In this document: piece by piece, positions 15,808 to 24,499 of the stretch
How the letters are laid out: every line of letters begins with the position of its first letter
Position numbering within the stretch: the stretch's first letter is position 1
Assembly (NCBI GenBank): GCA_964484195.1
Contig: CAZAER010000001.1
Span: forward strand, 434,001 to 498,000
Direction of reading: 5' to 3'
From: JALHOP01 sp964484195
GTDB lineage: Bacteria > Myxococcota > XYA12-FULL-58-9 > JALHOP01
DNA: 64,000 nt
Program-made: the position numbers and the translations under genes
The notes under the pieces: generated by a model
Told to the model about the DNA's origin: nothing
The model's input: the letters and a program-made list of their open reading frames with translations, nothing else
Database searches by the model: none

Positions 15808-18429
15808 ATGGGTGCGACAGACGGGTTGAGCGGTGCCGCCGACGGCGGCGTGGGCGAGCGCAAGATCACGCCGATGCTGCGTCAGTTCCTCGACGCAAAG
15901 GCGGACGCACCGCGTGACGCCATCCTCTTCTTCAGGATGGGCGACTTCTACGAGACGTTCTTCGACGACGCCAAGATCGCGGCGCGCGAGCTCGATCTCA
16001 CGCTGACGTCTCGCGACAAGAATTCCGACGAGCCGGTGCCGATGGCGGGAGTTCCGCACCACGCGGCGCAAGGCTACATCGCGCGGCTGGTCGAGCGCGG
16101 GTTCTCGGTCGCTATCTGCGACCAGCTCGAAGATCCCAAGCTGGCCAAGGGCATCGTCAAGCGCGCCATCACCCGAGTCGTCACCCCAGGCACGGTCTGC
16201 GAGCTCGAAGCGCTCGACCCCGGTGCGGCGGCGTATCTCGCGGCCGTCGTCCTCGCGGGCGATGAAGCCGTCGTCGCCTTGCTCGACCTCTTGGCCGGCG
16301 AGGTCTTGATGACGCGCGTGCCGCAAGCGCAGCTCGGTGACGAGCTCAACCGCATGGGCGCACGCGAGGTCGTGACCGTGCCCGACGGCGCGACGCCAGT
16401 CTCAGGACTGGTCTCGAGCGCCTTGCCGATTCGAGCGGCCGAATCTCTCCCCGAGAAGGGCTCGTGGAAGGCCATCTTCGGGGCGCTGCCGTCGGCTCTG
16501 GCAGAAGAAGAGCTCGCGGTGTGCATGGCGGTGCGTTACGCCGAGCGCACGCAGCGTCGTCCGCTAAAGCACATCATGCCGCCTCGCAGCTACCGCATCG
16601 CCGACTACGTGGTGCTCGATGAAGCGACGCGCCGCAATCTCGAGCTGACGCGCACGCAACGCGATTCCGAGCGGCGTGGGTCGCTGCTCTGGCATATCGA
16701 CCGTTGTCGCACGGCACTCGGCTCGCGCACGCTGCATCAGTGGCTGCTCTTCCCTCTACGCGAGCGTTCGGCCATCGAGCGTCGCCAAGGGGCGGTGGCG
16801 GCATTCAAGAACGAGCGTGCGCCGCGTGAGAAGGCACAAGCCGCGCTCGAGGGCGTGCGCGATATCGAACGTTTGGTGGGTCGCGTCGCCGTCGGCAGGG
16901 CGACGCCGAAAGATCTAGGGCTGCTGCGCGTATCCCTGGCGCGGCTACCCGACGTGAAGAACGTGGTCGCGAAGCTCCCGTCCTACCTCGGGGCCGCTTG
17001 GGCCGAGGCCGATGTCGTGAGCGACTTGCAGCACCTGCTGGCACGGGCGCTGGTCGACGATCCGCCGTTCGCGACCAATGAAGGCGGCATTTTCGCCAAG
17101 GGGTTCGACGCCGATCTCGATGTGCTCATCGAGGCGTCCACCGAGGGCCACGGTTTTCTCGACGATCTCGAGAAACGCGAGCGTGCGCGCACCGGCATTA
17201 CGAATCTCAAGGTCCGCTACAACAGAGTGTTCGGTTACTACATCGAAATCACCAAGGCGAACCTCGCGCAGGCGCCGGCCGACTACGTACGCAAGCAGAC
17301 GCTGGTGGGGGCCGAGCGCTTCATCACCCCCGAGCTCAAGACCTACGAAGATCGCGTGCTCGGCGCCGACGAGCGCCGGCGCACCCGCGAGCAGCTCTTG
17401 TTCGAGTCACTCGCTGCCGAAGTCGGGGCCTTCACGGTGCGGTTGCGCGCCATCTCGCGCCTGGTCGCCGAGACCGATGCCTTGGCCTCGCTGGCCCAGG
17501 TGGCCGACGAATGCCGCTACGTCCAGCCTGAGCTCGTTGATACGCCGGTGCTCGAGCTCACGCAGAGTCGGCACCCGGTCATCGAGCGCTTGCTGCCGAA
17601 CGGTGAGCGTTTCATCGCCAACGATGTGAAGCTCGACGCCGCGACGCGCCAGCTCCTCGTGGTCACCGGGCCCAACATGGCAGGCAAGTCGACCATCATG
17701 CGGCAGGTGGGTCTCACCGCGGTGCTCGCGCACGTCGGCTCGTTCGTGCCGGCGCAGCGGGCGCTGGTCGGCCTGTGCGACCGAGTCTTCACCCGCGTTG
17801 GCGCTTCGGACAACCTCGGGCGTGGCCAGTCGACCTTCATGGTCGAGATGCTCGAGACCGCGACTATTTTGAAACAAGCGTCGGCGCGCTCCCTGGTGCT
17901 CCTCGACGAAATCGGCCGCGGCACCAGCACCTTCGACGGCGTGTCGATCGCATGGGCGGTCGCGGAGCATGTCCACGACGTCCTCGGATGCCGGGCCATG
18001 TTCGCGACGCACTATCACGAGCTCACCGACCTGACGCGCGAGCGCCCGCGTATCGTCAACGTGTCGGTCGCGGTCAAAGAGAGTCAGGGCACCATCGTGT
18101 TCTTACGCCGCCTGGTCGATGGCGCGGCCAATCGCAGCTACGGCATTCAGGTCGCGCAGCTCGCCGGGGTGCCGGAGCCCGTGCTGGCGCGAGCGCGTGA
18201 GATCCTCACGAACCTCGAGAGTGGCGAGCTCGACAGCAAGGGGATGCCGGTGCTGGCGTACAGCCGGCGCGAGCAGCGCGACACGGGGGGCCAGCTCGCG
18301 TTGTTCGCGGCGCCGCGGCCGAGTCCATCGGCAGTCGAAGTCGAGCTCCGCGACATCGATCCGATGGCAACCACGCCAATGCAGGCGCTGGCGCATCTCG
18401 AGCGCTTGAAGCGGCTGGTCGACTCCTGA
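15808..18429 (+). CDS. mutS: DNA mismatch repair protein MutS
   Basis: The 873-residue protein has full MutS1 length. The mismatch-recognition domain carries the Phe-x-Glu wedge in GDFYETF (Phe47, Glu49). The connector, lever and clamp regions follow. The ATPase has Walker A GPNMAGKSTIM from about 621, then the ABC-type signature in RGQSTFMVEMLETA, Walker B LVLLDEIGRGTSTFDG, and the His switch TATHYHEL-type segment (ATHYHELTDL). It ends with a short C-terminal helix that may mediate tetramers. It binds mismatches as a dimer and recruits MutL, which is not in the window. Confidence 0.96.
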   Translation: MGATDGLSGAADGGVGERKITPMLRQFLDAKADAPRDAILFFRMGDFYETFFDDAKIAARELDLTLTSRDKNSDEPVPMAGVPHHAAQGYIARLVERGFSVAICDQLEDPKLAKGIVKRAITRVVTPGTVCELEALDPGAAAYLAAVVLAGDEAVVALLDLLAGEVLMTRVPQAQLGDELNRMGAREVVTVPDGATPVSGLVSSALPIRAAESLPEKGSWKAIFGALPSALAEEELAVCMAVRYAERTQRRPLKHIMPPRSYRIADYVVLDEATRRNLELTRTQRDSERRGSLLWHIDRCRTALGSRTLHQWLLFPLRERSAIERRQGAVAAFKNERAPREKAQAALEGVRDIERLVGRVAVGRATPKDLGLLRVSLARLPDVKNVVAKLPSYLGAAWAEADVVSDLQHLLARALVDDPPFATNEGGIFAKGFDADLDVLIEASTEGHGFLDDLEKRERARTGITNLKVRYNRVFGYYIEITKANLAQAPADYVRKQTLVGAERFITPELKTYEDRVLGADERRRTREQLLFESLAAEVGAFTVRLRAISRLVAETDALASLAQVADECRYVQPELVDTPVLELTQSRHPVIERLLPNGERFIANDVKLDAATRQLLVVTGPNMAGKSTIMRQVGLTAVLAHVGSFVPAQRALVGLCDRVFTRVGASDNLGRGQSTFMVEMLETATILKQASARSLVLLDEIGRGTSTFDGVSIAWAVAEHVHDVLGCRAMFATHYHELTDLTRERPRIVNVSVAVKESQGTIVFLRRLVDGAANRSYGIQVAQLAGVPEPVLARAREILTNLESGELDSKGMPVLAYSRREQRDTGGQLALFAAPRPSPSAVEVELRDIDPMATTPMQALAHLERLKRLVDS

Positions 18430-18495
18430 AGGCGCGCGCGTGCGGCGCCTGACCAGTTTTTTGCTCGTTCCGATCGGCCACCGTAAGGTCGCGGG

Positions 18496-20184
18496 ATGTT
18501 GGCCCTGGTCGTCGCTGTAGCCTTGTCCGCGCAAGCGCCGAATGACGCTCGCGACGGCTACGAGGCCGCGCGCGCGAGCTACTACCGGCTCAAAGCGAAC
18601 GCCTCGGGACAAAAGCTGCGGCACAACTGGTTGCGGACCATCGCGGCATTCACGAGCGTCGCCGAAGATCACCCCAAGAGCGACGAGGCGGCACGCGCGC
18701 TCTATACCGCCGCGGAGCTGTGGAACGACCTGTCGGCGATCTCACACCTCAGGTCGGACGCCGACCAGGCGCTCGCGAACTACGAGCGTATCGCGAGCGA
18801 GCATCCGACCAGCAGCTTGGCCGATGACGCGCTGTACGCTGCCGCGGTCATGTACCACGCTCGGCGGCATGACGATGCCAAGGCCGCCCGCGCAGTCACC
18901 CAGATCATCGAAGGGCACGCCGCCGCCGACATGGCGCCCAAGGCGCGGGAGCTCATGGGGAAGCTCGCGGCGCTCGGCGTCGAGCCGGCAGCAAAAGAGG
19001 AGACCACCGCCAAGGTGATCGGGCGGCGCGACAACGAAGGCGACAAACACGATGTCGTCGAGGTGAAACGCTGGAGCAATCCGACCTATTCACGCCTCGC
19101 GATCACGCTCTCCGGCGCTGCGCAGGCTCGCAGCGGTTGGGTTCCCGGACCCGCTCCTGGAGCACCACGTTCGCTCATCGTCGACATCAGCCCAGCGCGC
19201 TTGCCCGCCGATCTGCAGCTGCCGAACGCCGACGATGCGCTGGTGACGAAGGTCGCCGCCGAAACGCGTAACGACAACACGGTGCGTCTCACGCTGTCGC
19301 TCTCGCGCAACGCCAAGCAGCGCATCATGGTTCTCGAGAATCCCTACCGCGTCGTCGTCGACGTGAGCGGCGAGGAGCCCAGTCCAGCGACGGCAAAGGC
19401 TCCCGCGGTGGCCACGACCAAGGCGCCCAAGCGCGCCAAATCGGTCGTGGTCATCGATCCCGGCCACGGCGGCAAAGACGTTGGCGCCACTGGGCCGGGT
19501 GGGGCGCGCGAGAAGGACGTCGCGCTCGCCATCGCCAAGCAAACCGCCGAGCAGCTTCGCGCTGCTGGGCTCGAGGTGGTGCTCACCCGTGGCGACGACA
19601 CCTTCGTGTCGCTCGAGGAGCGCACCGCTATTGCGAACAAAGCCGAGGCCGACTTCTTCGTTTCGATTCACCTGAACGCAACCAAGAGCGGCACAGCGCG
19701 CGGGGTCGAGACCTACTACCTCGACACCACCAGCAACCGTTATTCGTTGCGCCTCGCGGCCCGCGAGAACCGGGTCAGCGAAGACCGCGTCAGCGACACC
19801 GAGCTCGCGCTCGCCGACGTCGCAACCAAGGCCGCGGTGCGTGAAGCCAAAAAGCTCGCTCAGAAGGTGCAGAAGAACGTCTTCGAGAGCGCACATGCCA
19901 GCGACGCAGCAGCCAAAGACCACGGCGTGAAGAGCTCGCTGTTCTACGTGCTCTTGGGCGCGCGGATGCCGGCGGTGCTCGTCGAGGCCGGGTTCATCTC
20001 CAACGAGCACGAGGAGAAGCTCCTTCGGAGCGGCGGCTACCAGAAGCGGCTGGCCAAGGCGATCACCCAGGCGGTCCAGGCGAGCCTAGAAAAGCCGACA
20101 CCAGCCAAGGCTCCGGTCAACGTCGCCAAGGGCGGGAGCGCGAAAAACGACGTGCTGGCCGTTGCTTCCCCGCGCCGTCCGTGA
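18496..20184 (+). CDS. N-acetylmuramoyl-L-alanine amidase (AmiC type, AMIN + Amidase_3)
   Basis: This 562-residue exported cell-wall hydrolase begins with a short signal-like N-terminus (MLALVVAVALSAQA). TPR-like helices follow (about 20-165), then an AMIN domain (about 175-290) that would target it to septal peptidoglycan. The Amidase_3 catalytic domain (about 315-535) shows the zinc and catalytic residues: His324 in DPGHGG, Glu339 in REKD, His392 in SIHLNA and Glu497 in VEAGFISN. It would split daughter cells by cutting the amide between muramic acid and L-Ala. The N-terminal TPR segment is extra compared with E. coli AmiC and may bind an activator. A Pro/Ala/Lys-rich tail ends the protein. 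Confidence 0.92.
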   Translation: MLALVVAVALSAQAPNDARDGYEAARASYYRLKANASGQKLRHNWLRTIAAFTSVAEDHPKSDEAARALYTAAELWNDLSAISHLRSDADQALANYERIASEHPTSSLADDALYAAAVMYHARRHDDAKAARAVTQIIEGHAAADMAPKARELMGKLAALGVEPAAKEETTAKVIGRRDNEGDKHDVVEVKRWSNPTYSRLAITLSGAAQARSGWVPGPAPGAPRSLIVDISPARLPADLQLPNADDALVTKVAAETRNDNTVRLTLSLSRNAKQRIMVLENPYRVVVDVSGEEPSPATAKAPAVATTKAPKRAKSVVVIDPGHGGKDVGATGPGGAREKDVALAIAKQTAEQLRAAGLEVVLTRGDDTFVSLEERTAIANKAEADFFVSIHLNATKSGTARGVETYYLDTTSNRYSLRLAARENRVSEDRVSDTELALADVATKAAVREAKKLAQKVQKNVFESAHASDAAAKDHGVKSSLFYVLLGARMPAVLVEAGFISNEHEEKLLRSGGYQKRLAKAITQAVQASLEKPTPAKAPVNVAKGGSAKNDVLAVASPRRP

Positions 20185-20197
20185 CCAAAGCTGCGGC

Positions 20198-21418
20198 GTG
20201 AAGTCCGCAGTCATCGTCATGCTGCTCGTCCTGTGCGCCTGCCAGCAAAGCGGCCGGTTCAAAGGCGATGCCGCGGCGGCCGTGAAGGTGATCGAGCGCG
20301 ACGGCCAGATCGTCGATGCCCGGCTCGGCGGCGGTTCTGTCCGCTATCTCGGATTCGTCGCCATGCCGGCCCTCGGTACTCCCGGCGCAAAGCTCGGTGT
20401 CGTGCACTACTGGGCCTGCGAACGTGCCCTCGACCGCGACTACCAGGTGTTCGTCCACTTCTTGCTCGAAGGCGCCACCGGTTGGGTGAAGAACGGCGAT
20501 CATGCGCCGCAGCTGGCCACCTCGGCCTGGCGCCCCGGTGACGTCATCGTCACCCACAGCGAGGTGAAGCTGCCCGGCTATCTGCCCGGCGCGCAGCTCG
20601 AGATGCGTGTCGGGTTGTTCTCTGGTGATCAGCGCTTGCCGGTCGACGACCCGCAGCGTGACGATGGAACGCGCCGTATCCGCGCGGGGCGTCTCGCCGT
20701 CGCCGGCACCGCGCTGCCCAAGCCGAGCTACGAAGCCCAGCGACTCAGCGCTCCGCCGGTGATCGATGGTTTACTCGAAGACAGCGTGTGGAAAGGTCTC
20801 CCCGGCATCGAAGGCCTGACCAAGAGCCGCGGTGATGGCCCGGCTCGAGCCCAGACCAACATCGTCGCCGGCTGGGACGAGCAGGCGCTCTACGTCGCCT
20901 TCACGACCCGCGACCCGGATATCCGAGCCACCATGACGAAACATGATGAGCCGATCTACCGCGAGGAGACGGTGGAGATGTTCATCGCCGCGGGGGAGCC
21001 GGGGAGGTACATCGAGCTGCAATCGAGCCCGCGCGGCGTGACCTTCGACGCCTCCTTCGAGGGCGGTGCGCGACGCAACATGCAGGTCGCCTATGACGCC
21101 GATTTCAAAGCGGTTTGCGTGGTCAAGGGAACCATCGACGACGCCTCCGACACCGACGAAGGCTGGTCGTGTGAGTGGCGGGTAGGGCTCGCGAGCATCC
21201 CCGGGGCCGTCGTTCCGATGACCGCGGGCACGACCTGGCGGGTGAACTTTTTCCGGGTGGCCAAAGACGCGGCGCGTCTCGTCGGTGGTGGCGACGATCG
21301 TGCGCTCGGTGACGAGAGCGCCTGGTCTCCGCCTTTGATGGGGGATTTTCACAACTTAGAGCGTTTTGGTACGCTGGTGTTTAGCGCCCCAGTGGGGGAT
21401 GTAGGGCACCCGAGATGA
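20198..21418 (+). CDS. Lipoprotein with CBM9-like C-terminal domain
   Basis: The GTG at 20198 gives a 406-residue lipoprotein precursor with a short signal peptide and lipobox (VMLLVLCAC, lipidated Cys about 15). The mature N-domain (about 40-175) is a beta-sandwich of unknown type. The C-domain (about 190-395) begins VIDGLLEDSVW, then WDEQALYVAFTTRDPDI, then EETVEMFI. This is the pattern of family-9-like carbohydrate-binding modules found in surface lipoproteins and some outer-membrane cytochromes. The ligand is not predictable. It starts 13 bp after the amidase gene and overlaps the next gene by 4 bp (ATGA), so all three are probably one operon. Confidence 0.78.
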   Translation: MKSAVIVMLLVLCACQQSGRFKGDAAAAVKVIERDGQIVDARLGGGSVRYLGFVAMPALGTPGAKLGVVHYWACERALDRDYQVFVHFLLEGATGWVKNGDHAPQLATSAWRPGDVIVTHSEVKLPGYLPGAQLEMRVGLFSGDQRLPVDDPQRDDGTRRIRAGRLAVAGTALPKPSYEAQRLSAPPVIDGLLEDSVWKGLPGIEGLTKSRGDGPARAQTNIVAGWDEQALYVAFTTRDPDIRATMTKHDEPIYREETVEMFIAAGEPGRYIELQSSPRGVTFDASFEGGARRNMQVAYDADFKAVCVVKGTIDDASDTDEGWSCEWRVGLASIPGAVVPMTAGTTWRVNFFRVAKDAARLVGGGDDRALGDESAWSPPLMGDFHNLERFGTLVFSAPVGDVGHPR

Positions 21419-22218
21419 GCACCACCCCGTCCGAGCAAGCGAGTCGAGATATTGCCGCTGCGCTCGCTGACCTTCGCGGTCGGCGCGATCAGGTGGTCGC
21501 GGATCTCGACGAGCGCATCAGTCAGCTCGAGCATCTCGCGGGGCAACTCGAGCAGGGCCAGGCCGAGCCGCGTCAGGTGCAAGAGCGAGTTCGCCGGCTC
21601 ATTGGCGAGCGCACGCCGAACCCCGCGGCGCGGGTCATGCGGGCAGGGCGTACCCAGATCGGTATGCGTCTGAGCGGCGAGCACACGCCGGTGGGACCGC
21701 CCGCGACCGTAGGTGTCCGCCTTTCCGGACCGTCGAGCGCCATGGCGACCGCCACGTTGCATCGCGTGCTCAACGTCGTCGACGCGCGTGTCGTGACCGT
21801 CCTGTCGATGTCCTTGGCGCGCGACGAGGCGCGGCTCGAGCTCGCGTCGCTCCGCCGTCTGCGCCGCAGCCTCGACGAGCACCTCGCGTCCGTTCCAGAA
21901 GACGTGGTCTTGGTCACCTCACTGGTCGAGCACGCCGACGATGCCATGGCCGTGGTCGCAGACCTCGAGCAGGGCGGCCAAACGCGCGTCCGTCGGCTCC
22001 TCGAATACGTCCGCGAGCTGGTGTCGCAAGTCACCGCGCTCGGTGGCAACGCCGCGGGGATGAAAGAAGCCGTCCAGCGCGCGCGCCAACAGGTCGAGCA
22101 GGGTAACGTAACCCAAGCGACGACCGACGCGGTTCAGCTCTTCGTCCGCTTGCAGCACGAGCTCGCCCGCCGCGCGCCGACGCCGGCGTCGACCATGCTC
22201 GACGAGCTGGTTCGCTAG
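21415..22218 (+). CDS. Coiled-coil protein of unknown function
   Basis: This 267-residue, soluble, highly charged protein starts in an ATGA overlap with the CBM9-like lipoprotein. Residues about 10-65 form a coiled coil (ISQLEHLAGQLEQGQ). A central Gly/Thr/Pro-rich segment has a repeated IGMRLSGEHTPVG / VGVRLSGPSS motif (about 81-104). The C-terminal half is mostly long helices. No family is recognised. The operon position suggests a cytoplasmic partner of the amidase/lipoprotein genes, but nothing in the sequence confirms it. Confidence 0.65.
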   Translation: MSTTPSEQASRDIAAALADLRGRRDQVVADLDERISQLEHLAGQLEQGQAEPRQVQERVRRLIGERTPNPAARVMRAGRTQIGMRLSGEHTPVGPPATVGVRLSGPSSAMATATLHRVLNVVDARVVTVLSMSLARDEARLELASLRRLRRSLDEHLASVPEDVVLVTSLVEHADDAMAVVADLEQGGQTRVRRLLEYVRELVSQVTALGGNAAGMKEAVQRARQQVEQGNVTQATTDAVQLFVRLQHELARRAPTPASTMLDELVR

Positions 22219-22295
22219 GGTCCGCCGCGACGCTTCGCCGCAGGCGTCGCCCACCAAGAGTGCGCTATCGCGGCGCCTCTCGAGGAGAACCTCTC

Positions 22296-23207
22296 ATGAA
22301 GCGATTCATTCCCTGCCTTGTGCTTGCTTGCGCGGCTTGCGGTGAAGATCCGCGTGACTTCGCGCTGCGTTTCGCCGCGGTCTCGAACGGCACCGAGCTC
22401 GGCTGCGGTACCGCCATCACCGGGCTCGGCACGACGAGCAGTGCCAGCATGCAGCTCGCCGACCTGCGCTTCTACGTGAGCAACATGACCTTGCTCGACG
22501 AAGAAGACAAACCGATCGACCTCAACATCATCATCAACGAGTTCCAGTACAACGCGCTCGAAGGGCACGTGGCGCTCATCGACCTGACGGCGACCAGCGA
22601 CGGCGCTTGTAGCACCGGCGCCATCTCGTTCGCGGAGGGCACGAGCCGCGTCAACGACGTGTTCACGGCGCACGCGAAGGTCGACGGTGTCCGCAAGCTG
22701 AGCTTCGACGTGGGCGTGCCGCAGGCGCTCATGCGCAAAGTGATCGCGGCGAGCAGCGAAGAGGGGGCACCGCAGCCACTGCGCGAGATGTACTGGTCGT
22801 GGGCGACCGGCTACCGGCATCTCGTCATGAACGCGAGCGTCGAGACGCCAAACGGTCACGGCGAAGGCTACGTGCACGTCGGCAGTCGCGATTGCGGCAG
22901 CGCCGGCCAGAAGGCGCTCACCGACCGCGACACCTGCGGCTTCATCAACACGCCGCGCGTCGAGCTCGCCGTCGACGGGCTCGCGAACCGCGTCGTCGAG
23001 CTCGACGTGGACGCGCTCCTCGCCAACGTCGACTTCGTGGTGCCGATCGTCGATCAAGCGATGAACGTGATTGGCGAGGGTCCCGGAGTCGCTTGTCACT
23101 CGGCGCCAGCGCAGGCCGATTGCGCCCCGGTCTTCGCGAGCCTCGGGGTCGACATCACCACCGGCTCCTCCGACGCCTCCGCTCAACAGGTCTTCTCGGT
23201 GCGCTAG
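22296..23207 (+). CDS. mbnP: MbnP-family copper-associated lipoprotein
   Basis: This 303-residue lipoprotein has signal MKRFIPCLVLACAAC and lipidated Cys15. GAGGAG lies nine bases before the ATG at 22296, fixing the start. The family is the 'metallo-mystery pair, four-Cys' protein: LADLRFYVSNMTLL, then LIDLT, then LSFDVGVP, then MYWSWATGYRHLVM (Trp167, Trp169) and paired Cys near the C-terminus (VACHS, ADCAP). In Methylosinus, MbnP binds copper with a kynurenine made from a Trp by the di-heme partner MbnH. One of the two Trp in MYWSW is the candidate here (inference). mbnH starts 3 bp downstream, so they are an operon. Confidence 0.85.
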   Translation: MKRFIPCLVLACAACGEDPRDFALRFAAVSNGTELGCGTAITGLGTTSSASMQLADLRFYVSNMTLLDEEDKPIDLNIIINEFQYNALEGHVALIDLTATSDGACSTGAISFAEGTSRVNDVFTAHAKVDGVRKLSFDVGVPQALMRKVIAASSEEGAPQPLREMYWSWATGYRHLVMNASVETPNGHGEGYVHVGSRDCGSAGQKALTDRDTCGFINTPRVELAVDGLANRVVELDVDALLANVDFVVPIVDQAMNVIGEGPGVACHSAPAQADCAPVFASLGVDITTGSSDASAQQVFSVR

Positions 23208-23209
23208 TG

Positions 23210-24367
23210 ATGGGGCTGTCGTCGAGGATGGTGGCGCTGTCTCTGGCGCTCGTTGCGCTAGGCTGCGGCGCCGCGTCCAGCGACGACGACGTGCCGAGCG
23301 CCGAGGAAGCGCAGCGAGCCGAGGTGCGTGCCGTCCTCGGCCTGCACGCGGACATGGAGCTGCCCTACATCCCGGCCGAGAATCCGCCCACTGCCGCCAA
23401 GGTAGCGCTCGGTCGGCGGCTATTCTACGAGCGCCGGCTCTCCGGCAATGGCTCGCAGGCGTGCGCCGATTGCCATGTGCAGCAGCTCGCGTTCAGCGAC
23501 GGCCTGACGCGCTCGCTTGGCTCGACCGGCGTGCAGCTGCGCCGCAACAGCCAAGGGCTAGCGAACGTCGCTTACGCAGCGAGCTTCACTTGGGCGAGCG
23601 ATGGCTTGCTCACCCTCGAGCAGCAAATCCACGTGCCCCTCACCAGCGACAACCCCATCGAGCTCGGGCTGACCGACGGCGTCCGCGATAGCGTTCTCTC
23701 GGCGCTCGGCGACGCCTATGCCGCCGACTTCGCCGGGGCCTTCGATGGCGGTTCGGTCACTCTCGAGCGCGTCGTCTTTGCCCTGGCGACCTTCTGCCGC
23801 ACCCTGGTGAGCCGCAGCGCGCCATACGACCGCTATCTCGCCGGTGACGCGTCCGCCTTGACGGACGAGCAGCGGCTCGGCGCGGAGCTCTTCTTCGGCG
23901 AGCGCTTCGAGTGCTTCCATTGCCACAACGGCTCGCTGTTCACGGGGAGCTACCGCGATGCCCGAGACACCGAGCCCCGGCTCGCCTTCTTCAACAACGG
24001 GCTCTACAACGTCGGCGGCGACGGCAGTTATCCGGCTCACGATCAGGGGCTTTACGGTTTGACCGGAAATCCCGACCATCGTGGCTTGTTCCGGCCGCCG
24101 AGCCTACGCAACGTCGCGCTGACTTCGCCCTACATGCACGACGGCACGATCGCGACGCTGCGCGGCGTCGTGGAGCACTACGTGGCGGGCGGCAGGGTGA
24201 TCACCGAGGGCCCGTTTGCCGGTGATGGCCGCGTAAGCCCGATCAAATCGGGCCTGGTGCGGCCCTTCGAGGCGACCGCTGCCGAGGTCGATGCGGTCGT
24301 CGCGTTTTTGGGGGCGCTGACCGACCTGTCGTTCACGACCGACAGTCGCTTCTCGCCGCCCGAGTGA
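23210..24367 (+). CDS. mbnH: MbnH-family di-heme enzyme (MXAN_0977 type)
   Basis: This 385-residue exported di-heme protein of the bacterial cytochrome-c-peroxidase/MauG superfamily has a signal with a lipobox (LVALGC, Cys about 19), so it is likely a lipoprotein. The two c-type heme sites are CADCH (85-89) and CFHCH (235-239). Other family marks are ALGRRLFYERRLSGNGS, FSDGLTRSLGSTG, RNSQGLANVAY, FRPPSLRNVALTSPYMHDG and the distal TLRGVVEHY. MbnH uses a high-valent heme pair to oxidise a Trp in its partner MbnP. It lies 2 bp after mbnP with no separate promoter space. There is no methanobactin gene nearby, so the pair would serve copper handling in general. Confidence 0.88.
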   Translation: MGLSSRMVALSLALVALGCGAASSDDDVPSAEEAQRAEVRAVLGLHADMELPYIPAENPPTAAKVALGRRLFYERRLSGNGSQACADCHVQQLAFSDGLTRSLGSTGVQLRRNSQGLANVAYAASFTWASDGLLTLEQQIHVPLTSDNPIELGLTDGVRDSVLSALGDAYAADFAGAFDGGSVTLERVVFALATFCRTLVSRSAPYDRYLAGDASALTDEQRLGAELFFGERFECFHCHNGSLFTGSYRDARDTEPRLAFFNNGLYNVGGDGSYPAHDQGLYGLTGNPDHRGLFRPPSLRNVALTSPYMHDGTIATLRGVVEHYVAGGRVITEGPFAGDGRVSPIKSGLVRPFEATAAEVDAVVAFLGALTDLSFTTDSRFSPPE

Positions 24368-24446
24368 CGTTTGTGACAGACCAGCTGACGCGCGCCCACA
24401 CGTACGTAAAACCTGTGTTCTGACGCGCCACGCCAACGTTCTTCGA

Positions 24447-24475
24447 TTGCACCGCTAAGTTGCGCTGCTTATAGT
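24447..24475 (+). promoter_or_regulatory. Sigma-70-type promoter before the gene at 24500
   Basis: TTGCAC (24447-24452) and TATAGT (24470-24475) are separated by exactly 17 bp; the matches to consensus are 5/6 and 5/6. The predicted transcript start is near 24482, about 18 bp before the ATG. Confidence 0.65.
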
Positions 24476-24499
24476 CCCAGAACATCGCGAGGGGCTTCG

